Shown here one piece after another: positions 7,569 through 13,751 of a stretch of DNA of 14,039 nucleotides. The notes under the pieces were generated by a model, which had not been told where the DNA came from, ran no database searches, and worked only from the letters and a program-made list of their open reading frames with translations. The translations under genes were made by a program, and so were the position numbers. Each line of letters opens with the position of its first letter. Within the stretch, counting starts at the first letter, position 1. The DNA comes from JAJVID01 sp036565725 (lineage in GTDB: Bacteria; Acidobacteriota; Blastocatellia; RBC074). The stretch spans positions 1-14,039 of the forward strand of contig DATCXQ010000477.1 in assembly GCA_036565725.1 (NCBI GenBank), read 5' to 3'.

Positions 7569-7796
7569 TCAGTACGTGCATTTCGGTTTCCAACAGAAAT
7601 TGCAAAATCGTACCCACCCGCAGATCGCTTCGGGAGGGCAGGTGAGAGGGCACACGCTAGGTGGCGGGGGGCAGGAGATGCAGCTGTTGTCCGCTGACAC
7701 TTTCGGGCCGCCTGACAGCAGAACGACGTTTGCAATAATTAGCAGAACCAATACTAACAGCTTACCGACCAGTTTTTTGCGTTCTCCGTTGATCAT
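7569..7796 (-). CDS. Small exported protein with eight cysteines, unknown function
   Basis: The product is 75 residues. The ATG at 7796 is preceded by GGAG at 7 nt, which makes the gene credible despite its size. Residues 1-8 are charged (E5, R6, K7, K8), residues 9-28 are strongly hydrophobic, and V-S-A before D36 is a plausible signal peptidase site. The remaining 40 residues hold Cys at 39, 42, 49, 53, 59, 65, 68 and 73, with two C-x-x-C pairs and a run of four prolines. Eight cysteines in 40 residues suggest four disulfides or a bound metal. It lies 128 bp after the MFS gene on the same strand and might be the tail of that operon or separately transcribed. I do not recognise a family. An overlapping minus-strand frame (7532-7735) has no ribosome binding site and was not chosen. 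Confidence 0.62.
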   Translation of the reverse strand: MINGERKKLVGKLLVLVLLIIANVVLLSGGPKVSADNSCISCPPPPSVCPLTCPPEAICGWVRFCNFCWKPKCTY

Positions 7797-7924
7797 TCGG
7801 GTTCTCCATTGGGTTATGAGTGTTAGCAGGTTTGTGTGGTTGTGTCGCAGCAGGAGTAATGCAGGCCTTGCGAATTTCTCAATCGCCGATTAGCGTGACT
7901 GACGCGCTCCTCTTCACTATGAGG

Positions 7925-9289
7925 TCAGCGTTTAGCGAGGCGGGCGCCGTAAAATTTGACGCCGAAAATCATCAACAGTCCGACGAGCAGGTAGACCACC
8001 GAATTCGCGCTCAGGCATCCGCTCATTCCGAAGACCGGCGCGGCCACGCCGATCGCATACGTCCCCACGCCGCCGCCCAGCCAGCCGATGGCGTTCATCA
8101 CGCCGACCGCCGTCGCCCGTCGCTCCGGCCTGACCACGTCGTAGAGCGAAGCCCAGATGTTCGAATCATACATCCCTTTGAAATAACCGAAGCCGATCAT
8201 CGCCAACACAAGCACGGGGATCGAGAGCGTCCATCCGGTGAGAAAAATGAACGGCGCCCCGGCCAATAATCCGACCGCCTGAGCCATCATGCGTCCGTTT
8301 CTATGCTTCCTCGCCAAACGGTCGGCCAGCACGCCGCCCGCGATTGCCCCCAGCATAGAAGCGATCTGCAAATAGAACGTTGCGCTCGCGCCCGCCATCG
8401 AAAGGCTCATCCCGAACTGGCGCTTCAGGTAGGTCGGCATCCACGACAGGAAAATCATCGCCACGAAGTTCGCCCCGACGAAGACCAGAATCAACACACG
8501 CGCCATCGGCGTCCTTACCTGGATCAATACTCCGGCGGCGGCCAGGGCGACCATGATCAATATCCGTTCGGCTGCGCCTTTTACGATGAACAACGTCAAC
8601 AGGCTCGCGCCGATGTAGACGGGGATCACCAAGCGCGTCAGCCGCCGTTTAAGCAAGGATCTGATTTCCGCAATCAGGTCTATTCGGTCGAGGTTCGCCA
8701 CGGCTTCCGCCTGGCCGCGCTGTGGTTCTTTGAGGAAGAAGAGCAACACGAGTCCGAGCGCCACGCCGAACCAGCCGAACAGATAGAAGCTCGACCGCCA
8801 ACCGAAATGATCGGCCATCACTCCGGCGACCGCGCCGCCGGCGATCGTCCCTGCGTAGACGCTCGACTGGTGGACGCCCATCGCGCGGGACCGCGTGTCG
8901 GGCCCGTGGTAGTCGCTCAGCAAAGACATCGAGGCCGGGAAGTAGAACGCCTCGCCGAAGCCTTCCAGCGCGCGACAGATCACCAACTGGGTGTAGTTCT
9001 TCGAGAAGGCCGTCGCGACCGTGATGAGCGACCAGAAAATCAGTCCGCCCAGAATGAGCGTCTTGCGCCTGAAACGGTCGCCGACCAGCCCGGCCAGCGG
9101 CGCGGCCGCGGCGTAAACCCACATAAACGACGCGCCGATGACGCCGAGTTGCGCGTCGCTCAATTGCATCTCGCCCTTGATAGGCTCGAAGACCGAGAAG
9201 ATCGCCTGGCGGTCCGCATAATTGAAGAAGCAGACGAGCCAGAGCATCGCCACGACGAACCATTTGTAGCTGGTCTGCCCACTCTTCAT
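7925..9289 (-). CDS. MFS transporter, probably organic or sugar acid carrier
   Basis: The product is 454 residues from the ATG at 9289, preceded by GGAG at 8 nt; an upstream ATG at 9391 would overlap the preceding gene and add a polar tail. It is an inner-membrane major facilitator. TM1 carries NYADRQ (23-28), as in ACS/Spinster-like carriers, and the motif-A signature GDRFRRK is at 70-76. The second half has a matching GGVLADRLARK. TM4 contains the R-x-x-E-G-x-G pattern (R106 to G112). Between the two six-helix halves there are two additional hydrophobic segments, near 219-238 and 242-258, giving about 14 helices. It follows the RraA-like gene by 34 bp and shares an operon with it and a 2-hydroxyacid dehydrogenase, which suggests uptake of a hydroxy or sugar acid. 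The exact substrate cannot be read from the sequence. Confidence 0.9.
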   Translation of the reverse strand: MKSGQTSYKWFVVAMLWLVCFFNYADRQAIFSVFEPIKGEMQLSDAQLGVIGASFMWVYAAAAPLAGLVGDRFRRKTLILGGLIFWSLITVATAFSKNYTQLVICRALEGFGEAFYFPASMSLLSDYHGPDTRSRAMGVHQSSVYAGTIAGGAVAGVMADHFGWRSSFYLFGWFGVALGLVLLFFLKEPQRGQAEAVANLDRIDLIAEIRSLLKRRLTRLVIPVYIGASLLTLFIVKGAAERILIMVALAAAGVLIQVRTPMARVLILVFVGANFVAMIFLSWMPTYLKRQFGMSLSMAGASATFYLQIASMLGAIAGGVLADRLARKHRNGRMMAQAVGLLAGAPFIFLTGWTLSIPVLVLAMIGFGYFKGMYDSNIWASLYDVVRPERRATAVGVMNAIGWLGGGVGTYAIGVAAPVFGMSGCLSANSVVYLLVGLLMIFGVKFYGARLAKR

Positions 9290-9312
9290 CTCTGTGTCTC
9301 CGTATCTCTGTG
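9288..9312 (-). promoter_or_regulatory. Ribosome binding region of the MFS gene inside a purine-rich direct repeat
   Basis: On the plus strand ATCTCTGTG occurs at 9288-9296 and again at 9304-9312, separated by TCTCCGT. On the transcript this reads CACAGAGAT-ACGGAGA-CACAGAGAT, with the GGAG that serves the ATG at 9289 lying between the copies. The repeat overlaps the start codon. Confidence 0.5.
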
Positions 9313-9323
9313 GCCGATCAGGA

Positions 9324-10112
9324 TCAGAATTCTCCACGCTTCTCGAATTTTCCTTTGACGTTTTCGCCGAATTTGCGCTTCGCAGCAGCAAGCCGAGCCA
9401 AGACCTCGTCTAGCGGCAGCCCGGCCGATTCGCGCGCGGCCGAGATCAGCGTGTGGCATTCGTTCGTATCCATGAAGCGCGCGGCATCGAGCAGCGGCGC
9501 TTCATCTTCTTCCGGGACGACCAGGAAGCCGTGTTTGTCGGCGTGAATCAATTGCCCCGGCTTCACGCGCCGCCCGAAGACTTCCACTTCGCAACCCCAA
9601 CGAACCGGCCACGAATACGCATGACCGACGCACAACCTTCGTGCCAACGCCTTGAAACCCGCATAACACATCTCGTCAAGGTCACGTATACAGCCGTCCA
9701 CAATCGTCCCGACGCAGCCCAGCGCGCGGTGTACATTCGCGTTGATCTCGCCCCAGAACGCCCCGACGAAATTCGGCTTGTCCAAATCCTGCACGACGAC
9801 GATCTTCGGCCCCGGGACGCTCGCCAAGTAAGCGCGATATTCATCCCATCCATTGGGATTATTTTTCCGATGCTCGGGATTGCCCGGTTCGCAAACGACC
9901 GTTACCGCATAACCGACCATCGCGCCCATCTGCGGCATGAAATCAACGGTTTCTTCAAGGTTGAAGCCGTCGCGCCCCGTGTCGCATCTCGTCACCTGCT
10001 CCCAGCCGTTGTAGATCGTAGGCGTATTCCATCGGCGCAGTTCCAGCAATTCGCCGTGCGTCAGGCGGCGCGTTTTCATCTCGCCATCCGGTGTGTCTTT
10101 CGTCGTAATCAT
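9324..10112 (-). CDS. RraA-like / 4-hydroxy-4-methyl-2-oxoglutarate aldolase family protein
   Basis: The product is 262 residues from the ATG at 10112, which has AGGGG at 9 nt; a GTG two codons earlier is too close to that site. The family covers RraA, a protein regulator of RNase E, and divalent-metal class II pyruvate aldolases that split 4-hydroxy-4-methyl-2-oxoglutarate or 4-carboxy-4-hydroxy-2-oxoadipate. The core signature is intact: FWGE with E122, then GTIVDGCIRD with R143 and D144, the substrate- and metal-binding residues of the aldolases. At 262 residues it is longer than E. coli RraA (about 160), with an extra 50-60 N-terminal residues and a C-terminal helix. The context of a hydroxyacid dehydrogenase 58 bp upstream and a carrier 34 bp downstream favours a catabolic lyase over an RNase regulator; this is inference. 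Confidence 0.85.
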   Translation of the reverse strand: MITTKDTPDGEMKTRRLTHGELLELRRWNTPTIYNGWEQVTRCDTGRDGFNLEETVDFMPQMGAMVGYAVTVVCEPGNPEHRKNNPNGWDEYRAYLASVPGPKIVVVQDLDKPNFVGAFWGEINANVHRALGCVGTIVDGCIRDLDEMCYAGFKALARRLCVGHAYSWPVRWGCEVEVFGRRVKPGQLIHADKHGFLVVPEEDEAPLLDAARFMDTNECHTLISAARESAGLPLDEVLARLAAAKRKFGENVKGKFEKRGEF

Positions 10113-10170
10113 TACCACTCACCCCTTCTCATATCGTGTTTTAAAGGGTCCTATGTATACAGCTTCGAAC

Positions 10171-11151
10171 TCACACAATTCGATCCAACAATTCCATCCC
10201 GCTGACGAAGCGCCGCAGATTTTCGAGAAAATGTCCGACCAGATCATTTTGCTCGCGGACCTGACCGCCCGCCGAATGCGGCGTGATAAAACAGTTCGGC
10301 GCGCTCCACAACGGATGATCAGGCGGCAGCGGCTCCGGCGTCGTCACGTCGAGGTAGGCCCCCGCGAGGCTCCCCCGTTCAAGCGCCGCCAGCAACGCCT
10401 CCTGGTCAACTGTCGAGCCGCGCCCGATGTTATAAAAGATCGCGCCCGGCTTCATCCGCCGGAACCTGTCTTCGCCGAAAGACCCCGTAGTCGAATGGTT
10501 GGCAGGCAGCAGGTTGATTACGTGATCGGCCCGCGGCAAAAACTCCGCGACCTGCTCTTCGGTAATGACCCTGACCGGCTCGTCGCCTTTGACGGTTCGC
10601 CGAACGCCGATCAGGTTCATCCGAAATGGCGCGAGCAATTCGCACAATCTGATCGCAATCGCCCCGAACCCGAAGAGCAGCGCCGTCTGACTGTTCAGCA
10701 AAAATGATTCACTTCGACGTCGCGCCCAATGCCAGGCGCGGTCGCCGAGTTGCGTTTTCAGCGATTCGGGCAAGCGTCGCGCAAAAGCCATCATCATAGC
10801 CAGCGCGTGCTGCGCGCACGGATCGTCGTACACGCCGGAACTGGTCGTCAACATCGCGCCGCGCGCGCGGAGAGCGGTTTTGAAATCGTCACGGTCGTAC
10901 GCCGTGTAACCGGCGGTCGTCAGATGAATCCACTTCAGGTTGCTGAGCCGGATCGCCTGCTCCGCATCCGGCTGGCCAAAGGCGATGTCGGCGACGGCAA
11001 GTTGCGGATCAACCGGAGCCGCAGCCAGATTGGACTGATTCGTCTCCGCAGCGTAAATCAACCGATGCGGCGCAACGTTTGCGTCCAGCTCCGCCCGGAC
11101 TTCATCCGGAAATTTCGCGTTCGTCCAAATCGTCAATGCTGATTGGGTCAT
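10171..11151 (-). CDS. D-2-hydroxyacid dehydrogenase family protein (NAD(P)-dependent)
   Basis: The product is 326 residues from the ATG at 11151. It should interconvert a 2-hydroxy acid and the 2-oxo acid with NAD(P). The Rossmann glycine motif is FGFGAIA (160-166), with Ala in place of the third Gly. The catalytic triad is visible: R244 in NIGRGSTVD, E273 in TPEPLPPDHPLW, and H292 in ITPHSAG. Length and motif spacing fit the family, in the branch near glyoxylate/hydroxypyruvate reductase GhrA-like enzymes. No Shine-Dalgarno is visible before this ATG. An ATG at 11205 would add 18 residues, but it lies inside a REP-like repeat, so the shorter form is preferred. It is the first gene of the apparent operon with the RraA-like gene and the carrier. 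Confidence 0.88.
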   Translation of the reverse strand: MTQSALTIWTNAKFPDEVRAELDANVAPHRLIYAAETNQSNLAAAPVDPQLAVADIAFGQPDAEQAIRLSNLKWIHLTTAGYTAYDRDDFKTALRARGAMLTTSSGVYDDPCAQHALAMMMAFARRLPESLKTQLGDRAWHWARRRSESFLLNSQTALLFGFGAIAIRLCELLAPFRMNLIGVRRTVKGDEPVRVITEEQVAEFLPRADHVINLLPANHSTTGSFGEDRFRRMKPGAIFYNIGRGSTVDQEALLAALERGSLAGAYLDVTTPEPLPPDHPLWSAPNCFITPHSAGGQVREQNDLVGHFLENLRRFVSGMELLDRIV

Positions 11152-11187
11152 AAAATATGCAGGCGGTGAAGAAGAGATGATGATGCC

Positions 11188-11278
11188 CCCTGGAAGCGCA
11201 GGCATCCTTGCCTGATTGTTTCGGTCAGTCAGCTATTGCGGGAAGCCCGCCGCCCAGGGATGGGCGGCGCTCCCAGGG
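11188..11278. repeat. Pair of inverted REP-like elements
   Basis: Element 1 (11188-11214) begins CCCTGGAAGCGC and ends in the hairpin CAGGCA-TCCT-TGCCTG (11199-11214). Element 2 is a related sequence in the opposite orientation: hairpin GCCGCCCA-GGGA-TGGGCGGC (11249-11268), then GCTCCCAGGG, the reverse complement of CCCTGGGAGC. A further hairpin, GCGGG-AAG-CCCGC (11238-11250), overlaps element 2. The two elements share CCCTGG-A/G-AGCGC and a G/C-rich hairpin with compensatory differences, as expected of a REP doublet. They lie between the Coa1-like gene and the hydroxyacid dehydrogenase gene. Confidence 0.72.
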
Positions 11279-11311
11279 AATTTCAGAGAAGAGCGGTTCA
11301 AGTGGAAACTA

Positions 11312-11734
11312 CTACTTGCTCGAAGGGGTTAATAAATTGATCCTCTCACCTTTGCCTTCGATCTCGACCTCAAGACCGTAGAAGTCCCACTTACCCATCC
11401 TTTTTGTGGCCAAAACATAAACCTTTCCCGACTTTTTTGGCCCGGAGACAGGAATGCTCATGTCGGCGCTCCCGGATGAATCGCTGACCTTTATACTACC
11501 GCTAATCAACCATCCCGGCTCAATAGGTTCTCCCAACTCTCGAATAACATCGGCATTTGATCTGGTCTTGTCTATTGCCTGTTGATACACGTACGAAGAT
11601 TTTATTGATCCGAATGCGAGGTATGCGACCGCCGCTATAAACCCGACGATCATCAGGATCATGCTCAAACACCCGACCGGGACGAACCATTTCCAGTTCC
11701 TAACGAACCAGCCTTCCTGCCGAGGGGGATTCAT
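11312..11734 (-). CDS. Coa1-like (cytochrome oxidase complex assembly protein 1 family) membrane protein
   Basis: The product is 140 residues. One membrane helix spans about 16-42, followed by a domain with the Coa1-type pattern: AIDKTRSNADVIRELGEPI, then W-L-I-S-G-S-I-x-V, SADMSIPVSGPKKSG and a final KWDFYGLEVEIEG. Coa1/TIM21-like proteins assist respiratory oxidase assembly in mitochondria; in bacteria the domain is usually annotated by homology without proven function. The start codon overlaps the stop of the YjbR gene (ATGA), and AAGGAG lies 4 nt upstream inside that gene, so translation is probably coupled. It is the last gene of the operon that contains a c-type cytochrome, which is at least compatible with a respiratory role. 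Confidence 0.82.
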   Translation of the reverse strand: MNPPRQEGWFVRNWKWFVPVGCLSMILMIVGFIAAVAYLAFGSIKSSYVYQQAIDKTRSNADVIRELGEPIEPGWLISGSIKVSDSSGSADMSIPVSGPKKSGKVYVLATKRMGKWDFYGLEVEIEGKGERINLLTPSSK

Positions 11735-12078
11735 AACGCTCCTTGTAATTTTTTTGGCGCGATCATTCGCCAGGCCTGGCGCAGGTGAGAGGCGAGTTCT
11801 TCATCCAGAATGCGATTCAGGTGAATGCCGACCCAGCCGCGCACGCCTACATAAGGCGGTTTGTAGAACTTTTCCGGTTCGGCTTCGATCAGCATGGCTT
11901 GAATGCCGGGCGGCGCGGGACACAAGATGGCGATGCGCCCGTCGTTGTGATGATTGTTGGAGAACATCGCAAAGACTTTCTTGCCGACGAAGAAAGTCGG
12001 TTCGCCATGCGATAATTTCTCCCACGTCCCGGGCATCGCAAGACAGATGCGCCGAACTCGTTCGAGGTGGTCTTCCAT
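11731..12078 (-). CDS. MmcQ/YjbR family protein
   Basis: The product is 115 residues, the usual length for this family of small CyaY-like-fold proteins often labelled DNA-binding without strong evidence. Visible family features are an N-terminal helix ending in AMPGTWEKLSHGEPTFFV, then KVFAMF, and a KPPYVGVRGWVGIHL segment with the conserved Gly-Trp, followed by a C-terminal helix. The ATG at 12078 lacks a Shine-Dalgarno and is preceded by a GC-rich repeat region; the family's usual length supports this start, although the frame stays open upstream. It lies 58 bp after the subunit 3-like gene and overlaps the Coa1-like gene by 4 bp. Confidence 0.85.
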   Translation of the reverse strand: MEDHLERVRRICLAMPGTWEKLSHGEPTFFVGKKVFAMFSNNHHNDGRIAILCPAPPGIQAMLIEAEPEKFYKPPYVGVRGWVGIHLNRILDEELASHLRQAWRMIAPKKLQGAL

Positions 12079-12081
12079 AAT

Positions 12082-12128
12082 GCGCCGCGCAGCCGCCCGC
12101 GCGCCGCGCAGTCGCTCGAGCGCGGCGC
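12082..12128. repeat. GC-rich direct and inverted repeat before the YjbR gene
   Basis: GCGCCGCGCAG occurs at 12082-12092 and again at 12101-12111. Its core GCGCCGCGC has an exact reverse complement at 12120-12128. One inverted copy can therefore pair with either direct copy. It lies in the 58-bp gap between the subunit 3-like gene and the YjbR gene and would be in their joint transcript. Confidence 0.5.
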
Positions 12129-12136
12129 CGCGTCGT

Positions 12137-12745
12137 TCAGCCTTGATGCTCAGGGTGAGTGCAGCCCTTGAACTCTTTGAGGTAGGTGTTGCCTTTGTAT
12201 TGCAGTTCGTCGTGGATGCCGATCTTGGAGGTGTAATAACCGTCGATGGTCATGTTTTTGATCGCCTTGAAGAACCTCTCCTCCGGAGTCTGCGGCCTGG
12301 CCTCGTTCTTGCTGATCTCGGTGAGGATGGCGATCTGCTTGTCTTTGGCCGCCTTGTTGAAGAGGGCGTCGTTCTTGTCCACGCACAGTTTGTCCAAAGC
12401 GGCCAGGCCGTCGGTCCAGGTCTTTTTAATCTCGTCGGACGACTCGCTGATCATCAGGTCGATGAACTCAGGAACTTCGGCCTTGATCGCGCCCGGCGAA
12501 TGTTCGTCGGTCGGGATGATAATCTCCGAGATCGTGGCGATGAGCGCCATCTGATCGGCGTTGAAGAATTTCGCCTTATATGGGGCCTTCTTCGGCTCCG
12601 TCTTAGCTGCCTGCCCGTGCTTGCCGTGATCATGATCATGGTCGCGAGCGAGGAGGTTTGTGTTGAGCACCGGTAGGCTCGCGCCGATTCCGGCGAGGCC
12701 TTTCAGGGCGTCGCGGCGAGAGACGTTGTTTTTCTCTTCTGACAT
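12137..12745 (-). CDS. Gluconate 2-dehydrogenase subunit 3 family protein, Tat-exported
   Basis: The product is 202 residues. It resembles the small subunit of membrane or periplasmic FAD dehydrogenases (gluconate, sorbitol and glucose dehydrogenases), which chaperones and helps export the GMC catalytic subunit. A twin-arginine signal is clear: S-R10-R11-D-A-L-K followed by a hydrophobic stretch to about residue 28. A His/Asp-rich run follows, with H36, H38, H40 and H43, possibly binding metal. The core has the family pattern LIATISEIIIPTDEHSPGA near 67-85 and the closing YKGNTYLKEFKGCTHPEH. GAGG lies 8 nt before the ATG. It is 102 bp downstream of the cytochrome gene, with a G-rich palindrome between. 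Its natural partner, the GMC gene, starts divergently at 13797. Confidence 0.88.
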   Translation of the reverse strand: MSEEKNNVSRRDALKGLAGIGASLPVLNTNLLARDHDHDHGKHGQAAKTEPKKAPYKAKFFNADQMALIATISEIIIPTDEHSPGAIKAEVPEFIDLMISESSDEIKKTWTDGLAALDKLCVDKNDALFNKAAKDKQIAILTEISKNEARPQTPEERFFKAIKNMTIDGYYTSKIGIHDELQYKGNTYLKEFKGCTHPEHQG

Positions 12746-12764
12746 GGTCGTTGCCTCATTGATA

Positions 12765-12842
12765 GGGAGTGGGGAATGGGAAGTGGGGAGTGGGGAGGGA
12801 AATCATAATTATCCCGCTCCCCATTCCCCACTCCCCACTCCC
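12765..12842. repeat. G-rich/C-rich inverted repeat (GGGGAGTGGGGA type) between two cistrons
   Basis: The left arm, about 12765-12800, is built from GGGAGTGGGGAATGGG-like units. The right arm, 12811-12842, is C-rich and its reverse complement reads GGGAGTGGGGAGTGGGG and so on. The AT-rich loop is about 10 nt. Each strand also has four or more runs of three to four G with 2-4 nt spacers, which fits a G-quadruplex pattern. The element lies wholly between the cytochrome stop (12848) and the Shine-Dalgarno of the subunit 3-like gene. Confidence 0.75.
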
Positions 12843-12847
12843 GAACA

Positions 12848-13192
12848 TTATTGATTCGGCTTCTCTTTCTTCTTCGACTCTTCTTTGTTCTCTTTGTTCT
12901 CTTTGTTCTCAGTGTCTTCGGCGCCTTTCTTCGCGCCTTCCTTGTAATCGGCCAGCCATTCGACGTCAATGTCGTCGGCCTTGCGGCGCTCTTTTTCGGC
13001 GATCAGCCACTGACCGCGCTCGTTCCACCCTTCACCGCCTGACGGCTGTTTGTGGCAATAAAGACAATTCTTCGCGCCGAACTTCACCGCCTTGCGCAAA
13101 AACGCCGGATAGGCCCTAGTCGAAAATGACGATCCCACCACTCCTGCGATGACGACAATTGCAATTGAAAGTTTGATTATTTTTTTGGTCAT
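12848..13192 (-). CDS. Small c-type cytochrome, single haem, with charged repetitive tail
   Basis: The product is 114 residues from the ATG at 13192; an upstream ATG at 13276 would overlap the preceding gene deeply. Residues 5-23 are a signal or anchor helix. The haem-binding motif is C43-L-Y-C46-H47, in a short domain followed by GGEGWNERGQWL. There is no Met after residue 1 and no His besides H47, so no usual second axial ligand is present. Residues 86-114 are highly charged, with three tandem E-N-K units encoded by a 9-bp DNA repeat (12884-12910). The stop of the preceding gene lies 8 bp upstream, and the GAGGG near it may serve as ribosome binding site. Its place beside the subunit 3-like gene suggests it takes electrons from the GMC dehydrogenase; this is inference. 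Confidence 0.8.
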   Translation of the reverse strand: MTKKIIKLSIAIVVIAGVVGSSFSTRAYPAFLRKAVKFGAKNCLYCHKQPSGGEGWNERGQWLIAEKERRKADDIDVEWLADYKEGAKKGAEDTENKENKENKEESKKKEKPNQ

Positions 13193-13200
13193 TGATCGAA

Positions 13201-13446
13201 TTATCCCTCGAAGATTTTGCGAAAGAGATGTCGCCGGCCCGGGTCTTGCGGGGCGAGAAGCGCGCGTGAAAAACACTGCGCCGCGACTCGCTGCAAGTCT
13301 TCAAGCCAGTCTTCCTCGATCAGGTGGAACTTCGCGCCTTCCGGCTCAAGCTTGCGTTCGGGAAATTGATACTCCCATTCAACGAAGACCGCGTTACGCC
13401 AGAATTCATTGCGCCCGACGATTTCCACTCTGACTCGATTTGACAT
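13201..13446 (-). CDS. Hypothetical protein, 81 residues
   Basis: I do not recognise a family. The composition is protein-like for a soluble protein, with several Trp (FWRNAVFVEWEYQF) and a C-terminal basic segment (PGRRHLFRKIFEG). There is no signal peptide or membrane segment. The ATG at 13446 has only a weak CCGG before it. The stop is 8 bp from the start of the cytochrome gene and overlaps its likely ribosome binding site, which argues for an operon and for the frame being real. The plus-strand frame opposite it has no ribosome binding site. Confidence 0.55.
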   Translation of the reverse strand: MSNRVRVEIVGRNEFWRNAVFVEWEYQFPERKLEPEGAKFHLIEEDWLEDLQRVAAQCFSRALLAPQDPGRRHLFRKIFEG

Positions 13447-13565
13447 CCGGAAATTAACGACCCTAAAAGAGCTGGATCAATAAAACCGTAAAGGGTTGCG
13501 GCGATCCAACGCGACAGAATCTTAATTGCGAGAAGGCGGAGATGCAAGCAGACAGAGGGACCGCA

Positions 13566-13695
13566 GAGACGGGGCGACGGGGCGACAGGGCGACGGAAGA
13601 AGAGAGACGGAAGAAGAGAGACGGAGGGAATCCGAATCTGGATTTCTCTCTTATTTTGGTCGCCCCGTCGCCCCATCGTCCCGTCGCCTCGTCTC
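13566..13695. repeat. Large imperfect inverted repeat with GGGCGAC-unit arms
   Basis: The left arm, about 13566-13596, consists of GGGGCGAC units starting GAGACGGGGCGACGG. The right arm, 13659-13695, is its reverse complement with a few mismatches. The inner part on the left is a purine-rich tandem, ACGGAAGAAGAGAG occurring twice, and on the right a pyrimidine tract. Overall it resembles the G-rich palindrome at 12765-12842 in design, though not in sequence. Confidence 0.7.
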
Positions 13696-13751
13696 TCTTG
13701 ATCACCCAACCCGCCTATGCTACGGTTCGCCGCATCACATCGCGATTTATC

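Noticed and set aside
7532..7735. 67-residue minus-strand frame overlapping the Cys-rich gene
   Set aside because: It lacks a ribosome binding site and signal peptide, whereas the frame 7569-7796 has both.
8303..9358. 351-residue plus-strand frame opposite the MFS gene
   Set aside because: Very rich in His, Arg and Gln with no domain; it is the shadow of a membrane protein gene.
11954..12676. 240-residue plus-strand frame opposite the subunit 3-like gene
   Set aside because: The minus strand has a Tat signal, good ribosome binding site and family motifs; the plus frame has none.
12765..13695. Repeats considered as a CRISPR array
   Set aside because: There are no regularly spaced identical repeats with unique spacers; these are two separate palindromes built of short tandem units.
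13320..13709. 129-residue minus-strand frame through the GGGCGAC palindrome
   Set aside because: Its composition follows the repeat (Ser, Pro, Arg) and it overlaps the better-supported hypothetical gene at 13201-13446.
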